From Caproicibacter sp046707225 (GTDB taxonomy: Bacteria; Bacillota; Clostridia; Oscillospirales; Acutalibacteraceae): a DNA stretch of 64,000 nucleotides. A program made the position numbers and the translations under genes. Below, piece after piece: positions 6,858 through 15,595 of the stretch. Numbering within the stretch: position 1 is the stretch's first letter; every line of letters begins with the position of its first letter. The notes beneath the pieces were generated by a model that worked only from the letters and a program-made list of their open reading frames with translations, did no database searches and was not told where the DNA came from. The stretch covers positions 1 through 64,000 of the forward strand of contig NZ_JBJKOP010000036.1 of assembly GCF_046707225.1 (NCBI RefSeq), read 5' to 3'.

Positions 6858-8252
6858 TTGGAAAAAATAGATATCGCCGACTTATATCGGAAGTCCGGAA
6901 CATTGGAAGGGAAAACCGTAACTGTGTGCGGGTGGGTCCGCACGATTCGCGATTCCAAAGCTCTGGGATTTATCGATCTGAACGACGGCAGCGGCTTTAA
7001 AGGGGTTCAGATTGTTTTTGAGGACGGAAGAATAGACAACTATAAGGAGGTGGCCCGACTGAACGTGGGAACGGCGGTCTCCGTTACGGGTACCGTGGTT
7101 CTCACTCCGCAGGCAAAACAGCCGTTGGAGATTCATGCGGCGGAGATAAGCGTGGAAGGTGCTTCGACCCCCGATTATCCGCTTCAGAAAAAAAGGCATT
7201 CTCTGGAATATCTGCGCACGGTGGCTCATCTTCGCCCGCGGACCAATACCTTCAGTGCCGCGTTCCGGATTCGTTCGGCGGCGGCGTATGCGATTCATAC
7301 CTTTTTTCAGGAGCACGGGTTCGTTTATGTTCACACGCCCCTGATTACCGGAAGCGACGCGGAAGGCGCCGGCGAAATGTTTACCGTAACCGCTTTTGAC
7401 CTTGACCAGCTGCCTTGTAGTGAAAACGGAGCCGTTGATTTTTCAAAGGATTTTTTCGGCGGGCACACCTCACTGACGGTTTCCGGTCAGCTGGAAGCGG
7501 AATGCATGGCGATGGCGTTCGGAAAGGTTTATACGTTTGGCCCGACGTTCCGCGCCGAACGCTCTTATACGCAGCGCCACGCCGCCGAATTCTGGATGAT
7601 TGAGCCTGAGGTCGCTTTTGCCGACCTGAATGACAATATGGCGCTTGCCCAGGACATGATCCGCAGCGTGATTTGCGCTGTAATGGAGAAGTGCCCGGAT
7701 GACCTCGCTTTTTGCAATCAGTTTATCGACAAGGGCCTGCTGGACCGTCTGAACCATGTAGCAAATTCCGATTTTGCGCGGGTTACTTATTCGGATGCGA
7801 TTGAAATCCTGAAAAAGGAAAACGGCCGCTTTGAATATCCGGTGGAGTGGGGTTCCGACCTGCAGACCGAGCACGAACGCTATTTAACCGAGCAGGTGTT
7901 CAAAAAACCGGTTTTTGTCACGGATTATCCGAAAGAGATCAAGGCGTTTTACATGCGCATGAACGACGACGGCAAAACCGTTGCCGCCGTTGACCTGCTG
8001 GTTCCCGGCATCGGCGAAATCATCGGCGGCAGCCAGCGCGAAGAGCGTCTGGATGTTCTGGAGCGCAGACTGCGGGAAACCGGGATGAAGGAAGACGCAT
8101 ATCGCTGGTACCTCGATCTTCGCCGGTACGGCGGCGCCAAGCATTCCGGCTACGGCCTTGGTTTTGAACGCCTTGTCATGTACCTGACCGGTATTTCTAA
8201 TATTCGCGACGTAATCCCGTTCCCGAGAACAACGGGTTCGGCTGAATTTTAA
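6858..8252 (+). CDS. asnS: Asparaginyl-tRNA synthetase
   Basis: A 464-residue class IIb aminoacyl-tRNA synthetase that charges tRNA-Asn. An N-terminal OB-fold anticodon-binding domain (GKTVTVCGWVRTIRDSK, residues ~15-115) precedes the catalytic domain. Class II motif 2 is FRAERSYTQRHAAEFWMIEPE and motif 3 is GLGFERLVMYLTGISNIRDV, ending in the usual IPFPRT. The length fits the family. Translation starts at TTG 6858, 10 nt after AGGAGG. No T-box leader motif is visible upstream. Monocistronic or cotranscribed with the hemerythrin gene 34 bp downstream. Confidence 0.96.
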   Translation: MEKIDIADLYRKSGTLEGKTVTVCGWVRTIRDSKALGFIDLNDGSGFKGVQIVFEDGRIDNYKEVARLNVGTAVSVTGTVVLTPQAKQPLEIHAAEISVEGASTPDYPLQKKRHSLEYLRTVAHLRPRTNTFSAAFRIRSAAAYAIHTFFQEHGFVYVHTPLITGSDAEGAGEMFTVTAFDLDQLPCSENGAVDFSKDFFGGHTSLTVSGQLEAECMAMAFGKVYTFGPTFRAERSYTQRHAAEFWMIEPEVAFADLNDNMALAQDMIRSVICAVMEKCPDDLAFCNQFIDKGLLDRLNHVANSDFARVTYSDAIEILKKENGRFEYPVEWGSDLQTEHERYLTEQVFKKPVFVTDYPKEIKAFYMRMNDDGKTVAAVDLLVPGIGEIIGGSQREERLDVLERRLRETGMKEDAYRWYLDLRRYGGAKHSGYGLGFERLVMYLTGISNIRDVIPFPRTTGSAEF

Positions 8253-8286
8253 TGAATAAACTATAATTATATGGAGGCAATCTATT

Positions 8287-8676
8287 ATGATGTGGAATGA
8301 TAACCTGAAAATCGGCGTACCATTGATCGACAGCGAGCACAGGGAGCTCTGTGACCGGATTGACAAACTACTGGCGGCCTGCAATCAGGGGCATGGAAAA
8401 GAAGAACTGATCAGCACGGTCGAGTTTCTCGAGAGTTATACGATTAAGCATTTCGGCGACGAGGAAAAGCTTCAGCGCGCCAGCACTTACCCGAAGGTTG
8501 CAGAGCATAAGAAGCTTCACGACTTCTTTACCGGGAAAATTGCGGAGTTAAAAAACGAGATTCAGAATAACGGCGCGAACATTGCCACAATTTCGAAAAC
8601 CAACTATTTTTTGATGGACTGGCTTCTGAATCATATCCAGAAGGTTGACTCGGAACTGGCACAGTACATAAAATAA
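8287..8676 (+). CDS. Bacteriohemerythrin
   Basis: A 129-residue single-domain hemerythrin, a four-helix bundle with a non-haem di-iron site that binds O2. The iron-binding set is recognisable: His in IDSEHREL, KHFGDEEKL, HKKLH, and His/Asp in NHIQKVDSEL. In anaerobes such proteins are linked to oxygen sensing, storage or detoxification. GGAGG lies about 11 nt before the ATG; a second ATG follows immediately. Confidence 0.92.
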   Translation: MMWNDNLKIGVPLIDSEHRELCDRIDKLLAACNQGHGKEELISTVEFLESYTIKHFGDEEKLQRASTYPKVAEHKKLHDFFTGKIAELKNEIQNNGANIATISKTNYFLMDWLLNHIQKVDSELAQYIK

Positions 8677-8732
8677 GCATTCCTCGGGTCAGCGCGTAAG
8701 TCTTTATGAAATGCAGGATAAAAAGATTTAAC

Positions 8733-8761
8733 TTGCAATATCAGCGATCATATATTAAAAT
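8733..8761 (+). promoter_or_regulatory. Promoter of aminotransferase gene
   Basis: TTGCAA, 17 bp, TAAAAT, about 50 bp before the TTG start. The tRNA-Pro promoter at 29288 has the same two hexamers and spacing. Confidence 0.6.
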
Positions 8762-8811
8762 AAGTAATGCTTGAATCGATATTCTGCATTTTGCTGAAGG
8801 AGATGCGCATT

Positions 8812-10086
8812 TTGAATTTTCAATCTATGCCGAAAACGGAGCTGGAGCGTTTAAACGCGGAGCTGCTGGAGCGTTACCGCCGTTTTCAGGATCTGAAACT
8901 AAACCTGAATATGGCCCGGGGGAAGCCGGGCTCAAACCAGCTGGAGCTGTCCGTTCCAATGCTCGACATGGTCAATTCGTCTGCGGAACTGGTTTCTGGA
9001 AGCGGCGAGGATTACCGTAATTACGGCGGGCCGCTCGGTCTTCCGGAAATGCGACGGCTGATGGCCGCGATGATAGAGGTTCCTGAGGGGAATGTGATCA
9101 TCGGAGGAAATTCAAGTCTGAATATGATGTTCGATACCATTGCCTGCGGCATGACGCACGGCTTTTCGGACTGTGCGCCCTGGGGCGGGCAGAAACATCT
9201 GAAATTTCTCTGCCCTTCCCCGGGCTATGACAGACATTTTGCCGTAACGGAGTATTTCGGCTTTGAACTGGTTGCTGTTCCGATGACGCCGGAAGGCCCC
9301 GACATGGACGTTGTCGAAGAGCTGATTCAGGATTCCACCGTAAAGGGAATCTGGTGCGTGCCGAAATATCAGAACCCAACCGGAATCACTTTTTCCGATA
9401 AAGTGGTCCGCCGTTTCGCCGGGCTGAAGCCGGCTGCGAAAGATTTCCGCATTTTCTGGGATAACGCTTATTGCGTGCATGATCTGACAGAAGAGCCGGA
9501 CCGTCTGCTGAGCCTTTGGAAGGAATGTGAACTCAAGGGCAACCGAAATCTTGCTTTCTTCTTTGCCTCAACCAGTAAAGTCACATTCCCCGGCGCCGGT
9601 ATTGCCGCAATGGCGGCGGACGACGATGATTTTAAAGTGCTGAAAAACCGCTATTCGTTCCAGACAATCGGTCCGGATAAGCTGAATCAGCTTCGTCACG
9701 TCCGTTTTCTGGAAAATCTCGACGGAGTCCGCGCTCATATGGCCCGCCATCGTGCGCTGCTGGTTCCAAAGTTCAAAACGGTTCTTAGTAAGCTGAACGA
9801 AGAGCTTTCCGGCAAAGGGATCGCGTCCTGGACGAAACCGAACGGCGGCTATTTTATCAGTGTCAACGTCATGAACGGCTGTGCAAAGCGGGTCGTTGAG
9901 CTTTGCGCCCAGGCCGGGGTAAAGCTTACGGGCGCCGGCGCGACTTATCCGTACGGCAAGGACCCGAACGACAGCAATATCCGCGTCGCACCCACTTATC
10001 CTCCCGTCCAGGAGCTGCGTCAGGCGGTGGATTTGTTCTGTCTCTGTGTACAGCTGGCTGCTGCGGAGAAACTTCTGAATCCGTAA
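8812..10086 (+). CDS. PLP-dependent aminotransferase, MocR-like/Asp type
   Basis: A 424-residue fold-type I aminotransferase of the group often annotated as aspartate aminotransferase PF12897. It has the typical N-terminal NLNMARGKPG, a cofactor-phosphate loop near GGNSSLNMM, DNAYCVHDL in the PLP-ring region, and ASTSKVTFPGAGIA with the Schiff-base Lys. No DNA-binding domain is present. The TTG at 8812 lies 8 nt after AAGGAGA; an upstream in-frame ATG has no such site. The likely reaction is transamination of an amino acid with 2-oxoglutarate; the specific substrate is not evident. Confidence 0.88.
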   Translation: MNFQSMPKTELERLNAELLERYRRFQDLKLNLNMARGKPGSNQLELSVPMLDMVNSSAELVSGSGEDYRNYGGPLGLPEMRRLMAAMIEVPEGNVIIGGNSSLNMMFDTIACGMTHGFSDCAPWGGQKHLKFLCPSPGYDRHFAVTEYFGFELVAVPMTPEGPDMDVVEELIQDSTVKGIWCVPKYQNPTGITFSDKVVRRFAGLKPAAKDFRIFWDNAYCVHDLTEEPDRLLSLWKECELKGNRNLAFFFASTSKVTFPGAGIAAMAADDDDFKVLKNRYSFQTIGPDKLNQLRHVRFLENLDGVRAHMARHRALLVPKFKTVLSKLNEELSGKGIASWTKPNGGYFISVNVMNGCAKRVVELCAQAGVKLTGAGATYPYGKDPNDSNIRVAPTYPPVQELRQAVDLFCLCVQLAAAEKLLNP

Positions 10087-10095
10087 ATGGAACAT

Positions 10096-10145
10096 AAAAA
10101 ATCCTCCTTTCCGCCATTCCGTTTCAGGAAGCAAAAGGAGGATTC
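10096..10145 (+). terminator. Hairpin after aminotransferase gene
   Basis: AATCCTCCTTT and AAAGGAGGATT form an 11-bp stem around a ~22-nt loop. The following sequence is only modestly T-rich, so it may act together with the next hairpin. Confidence 0.6.
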
Positions 10146-10153
10146 ATTTGCGC

Positions 10154-10182
10154 GGGAGGGGTCAAAATCCCTCCCTTATTTT
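10154..10182 (+). terminator. Second terminator in tandem
   Basis: GGGAGGG-GTCAAAAT-CCCTCCC followed by TTATTTTT. Confidence 0.75.
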
Positions 10183-10218
10183 TATGGAGGATAACAACGA
10201 ATTATGCCATGAAATTGA

Positions 10219-10247
10219 TTGACATTTTGGAGTTACAACAATATAAT
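10219..10247 (+). promoter_or_regulatory. Consensus sigma-A promoter of secDF
   Basis: Perfect TTGACA, 17 bp, perfect TATAAT; start near 10254 and about 50 nt of leader before secD. Confidence 0.9.
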
Positions 10248-10257
10248 TAATGTTGTA
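10234..10257 (+). promoter_or_regulatory. Dyad spanning the secDF -10 box
   Basis: TACAACA, 10 bp, TGTTGTA. The two half-sites flank the -10 hexamer, a position where a bound repressor would block RNA polymerase. The protein that might bind is unknown. Confidence 0.5.
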
Positions 10258-10302
10258 CGTCTGCGAAATTCGCGGAAAACCAACATATTGGAGGATTCAC
10301 GC

Positions 10303-11712
10303 ATGAAGCGAGTACCAAAACCGGTGTTTTTCATCGTCGCCCTCCTCATCCTGCTTTTAACCTATACCTCTGTTTTCGGTATTAAGGGAAAAAACGGGGA
10401 TAATACGACCACCTATGTGAAGGGGGTCGGGGATATCAGATGGGGAATCGATATTAACGGCGGTGTGGAGGCAACTTTTTCGCCGGCCACAGGAGCAAAA
10501 GCTACCAAAGAACAAATGGATTCGGCCGAATCGATTATTAAACTCAGGCTGGTGAACAACAACATCACCGACTATGAAGTTTATACCGATTATAACCACG
10601 ACCGTATCATCGTTCGTTTTCCGTGGAAAAGCGACGAAAAAACGTTTGACCCGCAGACCGCGATCGACGAGCTTTCCGCGACCGCTCTTGTAACGTTCCG
10701 TGAGGGCGGGGATTACACAACCGAGACAACCGGCTCGGATGGACAACCCGTTTACAAAACGCCGAAGGGCACGACGGCGACCAACATCATCCTGCAGGGC
10801 AGCGATGTGGTGAGCGCCAAACCGGAGCTGACTACCGATAAAACAACCGGCAAGTCAACTTACCAGATTGCTCTGAAGCTGAGTGACAACGGCACCAAAA
10901 AGTTTGCGGATGCGACAAAACGGCTGGTCGGTCAGACCATTTCGATCTGGATGGATGACACGAGAATCTCGGCGCCTACGGTTGACGAAGAGATTCCGGA
11001 CGGCAACTGCGCCATTAATTCGCCAAACGGCTTTACCGCGGCGGAGGCTTCCTCACTTGCCAACAAGATCAATGCGGGCGCCCTGCCGTTTAAACTGACC
11101 ACGACCAGTCTGAACACGATTAACCCGACTCTCGGAAAATCGTCTCTGAGCGCCATGATGATGGCGGGGATCATCGCGTTTATCCTGATTGCGCTGCTGA
11201 TGGTCTTTATTTTCCGCCTGCAGGGCTTTGTCGCGGTGATTTCGCTGCTCGGTCAGGTTGCGCTGATGTTTGCGGCGGTTTCCGGGTATTTCCCGTTTGT
11301 CAACAGTTTTACCATGACTCTGCCGGGAATCGCCGGTATCATTCTTTCCATCGGGATGGGCGTCGACGCGAACATCATTACGGCAACGCGCATTAAGGAA
11401 GAACTTTGGGCCGGAAAAACGCTGTCGACAGCGATTATGATCGGCGACAAGAACAGCTTTTCCGCGATCTTCGACGGGAATATCACGACCGCGATTGTTG
11501 CAATACTCCTGATGCTGGTCTTTGGGCCGACAAATATTCTTTCCATGATTTTCGGCGTGTCGACCACAGGCACGATCTATTCTTTCGGTTATACGCTCCT
11601 GATCGGGATCATTGCCAACTTTGTGTTCGGCGTGTTTACGACAAGAATGATGTCGAAATCCCTTTCGGGCTTTACACGGAGTAAATGGTTGTATGGAGGG
11701 CCGAAGGAATGA
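10303..11712 (+). CDS. secD: Protein translocase subunit SecD
   Basis: A 469-residue RND-type membrane protein that with SecF pulls proteins through SecYEG using proton-motive force. One N-terminal membrane segment (residues ~7-25), the large extracytoplasmic P1 domain (starting RWGIDINGGVEATFSP), then membrane segments from about residue 285 with GIAGIILSIGMGVDANIITATRIKEEL, the conserved SecD motif. ATG 10303 has GGAGG 9 nt upstream; the frame extends further but into the promoter. SecD ends in an overlapping ATGA with secF, so the two are translationally coupled. Confidence 0.95.
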   Translation: MKRVPKPVFFIVALLILLLTYTSVFGIKGKNGDNTTTYVKGVGDIRWGIDINGGVEATFSPATGAKATKEQMDSAESIIKLRLVNNNITDYEVYTDYNHDRIIVRFPWKSDEKTFDPQTAIDELSATALVTFREGGDYTTETTGSDGQPVYKTPKGTTATNIILQGSDVVSAKPELTTDKTTGKSTYQIALKLSDNGTKKFADATKRLVGQTISIWMDDTRISAPTVDEEIPDGNCAINSPNGFTAAEASSLANKINAGALPFKLTTTSLNTINPTLGKSSLSAMMMAGIIAFILIALLMVFIFRLQGFVAVISLLGQVALMFAAVSGYFPFVNSFTMTLPGIAGIILSIGMGVDANIITATRIKEELWAGKTLSTAIMIGDKNSFSAIFDGNITTAIVAILLMLVFGPTNILSMIFGVSTTGTIYSFGYTLLIGIIANFVFGVFTTRMMSKSLSGFTRSKWLYGGPKE

Positions 11713-12821
11713 GAAATTTTCACATGAAATTTTATGAAAATCGAAAGATTTTCTTCACGATTTCCCTTGGAATTATTGCTGTCGGTTTGATTTTCAACAT
11801 TGTTTTCGGCGTCAAGCTGGATATCAACTTCAAGGGCGGCGCCATGATCAAGTACTCTTATTCCGGCGATGTTGACGCTGCGAAAATAGAGAGCGTCGTT
11901 CATGATACGGTAAACCGCAGCGTTTCCGCGGCGGTCAGCCAGAACATTAAATCCGCGTCTGGCGGCGAGACACTGAACAACGTAACCCTTTCCTTTGCCG
12001 GAACCGAGTCCATGTCGCCTGATAATCAAAAGGCGATTCAGACGGCTTTGAACAAGGAATATCCAAAAGCGGATTTCCAGGTTGTCGAGTCAAACTCGGT
12101 AAATCCGACCATGGGGCAGAGTTTCTTTCTGAAGTGCATGGTCGCGGTGCTGATTGCGTTCCTGCTTCTGGATTTTTATATTGCGGTCCGTTTCCGCAAA
12201 ATCGGCGGTACGGCGGCGGCTGTGTTCGGTATTGTGGCCCTGTTGCACGATGTGGCGATGGTGTACTTCACTTTCGTTCTTTTCCGGATTCCGCTTGACG
12301 CCAATTTCATCGCGGTGGTTTTAACCGTCTTGGGTTATTCACTGAACGATACCGTTGTGGTGTACGACCGAATCCGTGAAAACAGAAGGCTGCTCGGCCT
12401 GAAGGCGGGTTACGGTTCTCTGGTCAACATCAGTATCAACCAGACTTTCACCCGCTCGGTTTATACGGCCCTCAGCACCTTTGTCGCCGTTGCGGTGGTA
12501 TTCGTAGTCGGCAGTTTCTATCACCTGACCAGCGTCACTACGTTTGCTTTGCCGATGATGGTCGGTGTGGTGAGCGGCGCGTATTCCTCCATCTGTATTG
12601 CGGGACCGCTTTACGTCATGTGGGAACAGCACAAGACGAAAGAAAAGGCCTCCAAGCTGTCGCTGGCCAGCCAGACGGAAGCAAAGGCGGCGGACTCCAA
12701 GCCAGTGGAGCTGCCTTCCGCTCAGCCGGAGGAACCGGCTTCTTTGGAGCAGAAGAACGAGACCCCCAGGAAGTCTTCTGGGGCGAAACAAAAACCCAAG
12801 GGTAAAAAGAAAAAACGTTAG
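11709..12821 (+). CDS. secF: Protein translocase subunit SecF
   Basis: A 370-residue partner of SecD. It has an N-terminal membrane segment, a short periplasmic-type domain (LDINFKGGAMIKYSY), and the SecF motif VVLTVLGYSLNDTVVVYDRIRENRR near residue 210. The last ~60 residues are an unusual hydrophilic Ser/Glu/Lys-rich tail ending in KGKKKKR, predicted cytoplasmic, possibly contacting ribosome or lipid (inference). ATG 11709 overlaps the secD stop and has GGAGGG 8 nt upstream; an earlier in-frame codon is not supported. Confidence 0.95.
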   Translation: MRNFHMKFYENRKIFFTISLGIIAVGLIFNIVFGVKLDINFKGGAMIKYSYSGDVDAAKIESVVHDTVNRSVSAAVSQNIKSASGGETLNNVTLSFAGTESMSPDNQKAIQTALNKEYPKADFQVVESNSVNPTMGQSFFLKCMVAVLIAFLLLDFYIAVRFRKIGGTAAAVFGIVALLHDVAMVYFTFVLFRIPLDANFIAVVLTVLGYSLNDTVVVYDRIRENRRLLGLKAGYGSLVNISINQTFTRSVYTALSTFVAVAVVFVVGSFYHLTSVTTFALPMMVGVVSGAYSSICIAGPLYVMWEQHKTKEKASKLSLASQTEAKAADSKPVELPSAQPEEPASLEQKNETPRKSSGAKQKPKGKKKKR

Positions 12822-12832
12822 AATTTGTAAAT

Positions 12833-12868
12833 GGCCGGCGCTCGAAAGTGCGCCGGCCTGTTTTTTTC
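12833..12868 (+). terminator. Terminator after secF
   Basis: GGCCGGCG and CGCCGGCC form a strong stem over a 10-nt loop, followed after TG by seven T residues. Confidence 0.95.
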
Positions 12869-12876
12869 TGAATTGC

Positions 12877-12905
12877 TTTAAAGTTTGCAGCTTTTGAGAT
12901 ATAAT
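12877..12905 (+). promoter_or_regulatory. Probable hprK promoter
   Basis: TTTAAA, 17 bp, TATAAT, about 33 bp before the hprK ATG. The -35 box is weak. Confidence 0.5.
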
Positions 12906-12937
12906 ATTTTTAAAACAACTGGAAAGCAGGTAGTAGC

Positions 12938-13903
12938 ATGTCTGCAAAATACACCGTGCCTCTCTCAAAAGTGATGAAGGAGTTGTCACTGAATGTAATC
13001 AGTATGCCCTGTGAACCGGACGAAATCCTTATTTCATCAATGGATGTAAACCGGCCGGGCCTGGAACTGAACGGCTTTTACGACTTTTATGACACCACCC
13101 GTATTTTAATTTTCGGCAATGCCGAATCGGCTTTTCTGAACTCCATTTCCTCCCAGAAGCGGAAAGACGTCTTAAACGCCATTTTTTCTCAGAAACCGCC
13201 GGCGGCTATTATTGCCCGCGGACTGAAACCGCTGCCGGAGCTTTTGGAAGCGGTAAGGGAAAATTCCGTACCGCTGCTCAGTACGGCGGAGACTACCTCC
13301 AGCCTGGTGGCCGCGCTCGTTTCTTTCATGAATGTGGAGCTGGCGCCCCGCATTACGCGACACGGCGTTTTGGTGGAAGTGTACGGCGAAGGGATTTTGC
13401 TGGTCGGCGACAGCGGCGTCGGCAAAAGCGAAACGGCGATCGAGCTGATTAAGCGCGGGCATCGTCTGATCGCAGACGATGCGGTGACGATTAAGCGGGT
13501 TTCCGCCAAGTCGCTGGTCGGCGAAGCACCGGATAACATCAAGCATTTTATCGAGCTCAGGGGCATAGGTATTATCAACGCCCGCAGGATTTTCGGCATG
13601 GGCGCTGTAAAAGTTTCTGAAAAAATCGACATGGTCATCAATCTGGAAATTTGGGATAACCAGAAAATCTATGACCGCATGGGAATCGACAGCGAATTTA
13701 CAGAAATATTGGGAATCAAGGTGCCTGTTCTGACCATCCCGGTCAAACCGGGCAGAAACCTTGCCATTATTATAGAAGTCGCCGCGATGAATAACCGGCA
13801 GAAAAAAATGGGATACAATGCGGCGGAAGAATTGCTCAGTAATCTGGGTATGGATCTTTCCGTGATGCAGGAAACGGAAAAAAAGCTTGAACTGAATTTC
13901 TAG
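12938..13903 (+). CDS. hprK: HPr kinase/phosphorylase
   Basis: A 321-residue bifunctional sensor of carbon status that phosphorylates and dephosphorylates Ser46 of HPr, driving CcpA-mediated catabolite repression. It has an N-terminal regulatory domain (residues ~1-130), Walker A GDSGVGKS near residue 157, the family signature ELRGIGIINARRIFG, and PVKPGRN towards the C-terminus. It opens a tightly packed block with PHP, murB, rapZ and whiA. The HPr-like protein at 6197 lacks the target Ser, so the substrate must be another HPr. Confidence 0.96.
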   Translation: MSAKYTVPLSKVMKELSLNVISMPCEPDEILISSMDVNRPGLELNGFYDFYDTTRILIFGNAESAFLNSISSQKRKDVLNAIFSQKPPAAIIARGLKPLPELLEAVRENSVPLLSTAETTSSLVAALVSFMNVELAPRITRHGVLVEVYGEGILLVGDSGVGKSETAIELIKRGHRLIADDAVTIKRVSAKSLVGEAPDNIKHFIELRGIGIINARRIFGMGAVKVSEKIDMVINLEIWDNQKIYDRMGIDSEFTEILGIKVPVLTIPVKPGRNLAIIIEVAAMNNRQKKMGYNAAEELLSNLGMDLSVMQETEKKLELNF

Positions 13904-13916
13904 AAAGGCGGGAACC

Positions 13917-14651
13917 ATGAATCTGATTGCGGACACCCACACACACACGATTGCTTCCACTCATGCTTACAGTACACTCTCCGAGATGGTTCACGCCGCG
14001 GCGGAACGGGGCCTGTTTGCCATTGCGGTTACCGATCACGGACAGGAGATGCCCGGAGCGCCCGGCCGATGGTATTTTCACAATTTAAGGGTCTTGCCGA
14101 GAGAGATGGAACATGTTCTGGTCCTTCGGGGCGAAGAAGCCGATGTAACGGACTTTGACGGCGGTACCGATTTGAACCCGGAGGATGTTTCGACTCTTGA
14201 CTGGGTGGTGACGTCCATGCACGAAGTCGCCATGAGGGACAAGGCTCCCACGGTGGAAAAGGTGACAAACGCATGGCTGAGTGTAGCCAAGAATCCTCTG
14301 ATCCGGGTCATCGGTCACAGCGGTTCGGAACTGTATCGTTACGATTATGAAACGGTCCTGCCAGTGTTTGCCGAAAACGGCAAACTCGTCGAGCTGAATG
14401 AGGCTACATTCACGGGAAGAAGTGATTCTGTCCCGAACTGCACCAGAATCATGGAGCTGTGCAAAAAGCACGATGTGCCTGTTATTGTTAATTCGGACGC
14501 GCATTTTTCCACTCAGGTCGGGCGTTTCGACCGTTCCCTTCAGCTGCTTCGGGAGATTGATTTTCCGGAGGAACTGGTCGTAAACTCAAGCATTGAGCGT
14601 TTTTGCGACTATCTGAGGCAATATACCACAGTGCTTTCCAACCCGGCCTGA
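13917..14651 (+). CDS. PHP-domain phosphatase, YcdX-like
   Basis: A 244-residue PHP-family metal-dependent phosphoesterase. Metal ligands are visible in order: ADTHTHTIAS, AVTDHGQEMPG, EEADV, TSMHE, IGHSG and NSDAHF, matching the YcdX/YcdX-like set that binds three metals. The physiological substrate is not known. The gene starts 13 bp after hprK with AAGGCGGG upstream; this neighbour is common in Clostridia. Confidence 0.88.
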   Translation: MNLIADTHTHTIASTHAYSTLSEMVHAAAERGLFAIAVTDHGQEMPGAPGRWYFHNLRVLPREMEHVLVLRGEEADVTDFDGGTDLNPEDVSTLDWVVTSMHEVAMRDKAPTVEKVTNAWLSVAKNPLIRVIGHSGSELYRYDYETVLPVFAENGKLVELNEATFTGRSDSVPNCTRIMELCKKHDVPVIVNSDAHFSTQVGRFDRSLQLLREIDFPEELVVNSSIERFCDYLRQYTTVLSNPA

Positions 14652-14670
14652 AGAAAAGGAGGACGAACCG

Positions 14671-15579
14671 TTGGATTTTCTGGAAGAGCTTGAGAAATAT
14701 GCTCGTTCGCTTGGATGCGAAACGTACCGGAACGAACCGATGAGCCGCCATACAACGTTCCGGATCGGCGGCCCGGCAGACTTGTTCCTCATTGTGAATG
14801 ATAAGTCCGCGCTTCGGGAAGTATCCCGTAAATCGTGGGATCTCGGCATAAAGCTGTATCCCCTTGGCAACGGGTCGAACCTTTTGGTCAGCGACGCGGG
14901 AATCAGGGGAAGCGTTGTTTCTCTGGGTAAAGGATTTCAGAGGATTGAGCCGTGCGGCGAAAATGAACTGGAATGCGGGGCGGGGATTTCTCTTGCAGGT
15001 TTATGCAATTTTGCAAAAAACCATTCTCTGACGGGGCTTGAATTCGCCTGGGGAATCCCCGGCTCCGCGGGCGGCGCGGCATTTATGAACGCCGGAGCTT
15101 ACGATCATTCCATGAGCGAAGTAATTACCGCGTGCAGCCACGTGACTCAGACGGGAGAGGCGGGAATCCTGCGGGGCGGGGATCTTCAGTACGGTTACCG
15201 CAAAAGCGCCTATTCCGGAAACGGATCTGTCATTACTTCCCTTCGCCTGAAGCTGAGCCCGGGCGACCCCGAACAGATCTCCTCCACAATGCAGGAACTG
15301 TATGACCGGAGAAAATCCAAACAGCCGCTTGAAATGCCCAGCGCCGGCAGCATTTTCAAACGCCCGCCCGGCCACTATGCGGGGACTCTGATTGAACAGT
15401 GCGGGCTGAAGGGCCGGCGCGTCGGCGGAGCCATGGTCAGCGAGAAGCACGCCGGTTTTATTGTGAACGCCGGCGGGGCCACCTGCGGCGACGTGCTTCG
15501 GCTGATTGAACTGATCCAGGAAACCGTTTACCGTGAAGCCGGCGTCCGGCTGGAATGCGAAGTGAAACAAATTGGCTGA
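14671..15579 (+). CDS. murB: UDP-N-acetylenolpyruvoylglucosamine reductase
   Basis: A 302-residue FAD enzyme that reduces UDP-GlcNAc-enolpyruvate to UDP-MurNAc with NADPH in the cytoplasm. Visible features: NTTFRIGG-type opening (HTTFRIGGPADLF), FAD-binding GNGSNLLVSD, LEFAWGIPGSAGGAAFMNAGAY, the YRKSAYS loop, and SAGSIFKRP with the catalytic Ser. TTG 14671 follows AAGGAGG at ordinary spacing. Situated 19 bp after the PHP gene. Confidence 0.95.
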   Translation: MDFLEELEKYARSLGCETYRNEPMSRHTTFRIGGPADLFLIVNDKSALREVSRKSWDLGIKLYPLGNGSNLLVSDAGIRGSVVSLGKGFQRIEPCGENELECGAGISLAGLCNFAKNHSLTGLEFAWGIPGSAGGAAFMNAGAYDHSMSEVITACSHVTQTGEAGILRGGDLQYGYRKSAYSGNGSVITSLRLKLSPGDPEQISSTMQELYDRRKSKQPLEMPSAGSIFKRPPGHYAGTLIEQCGLKGRRVGGAMVSEKHAGFIVNAGGATCGDVLRLIELIQETVYREAGVRLECEVKQIG

Positions 15580-15595
15580 TATCCCGGAGGAGCTT

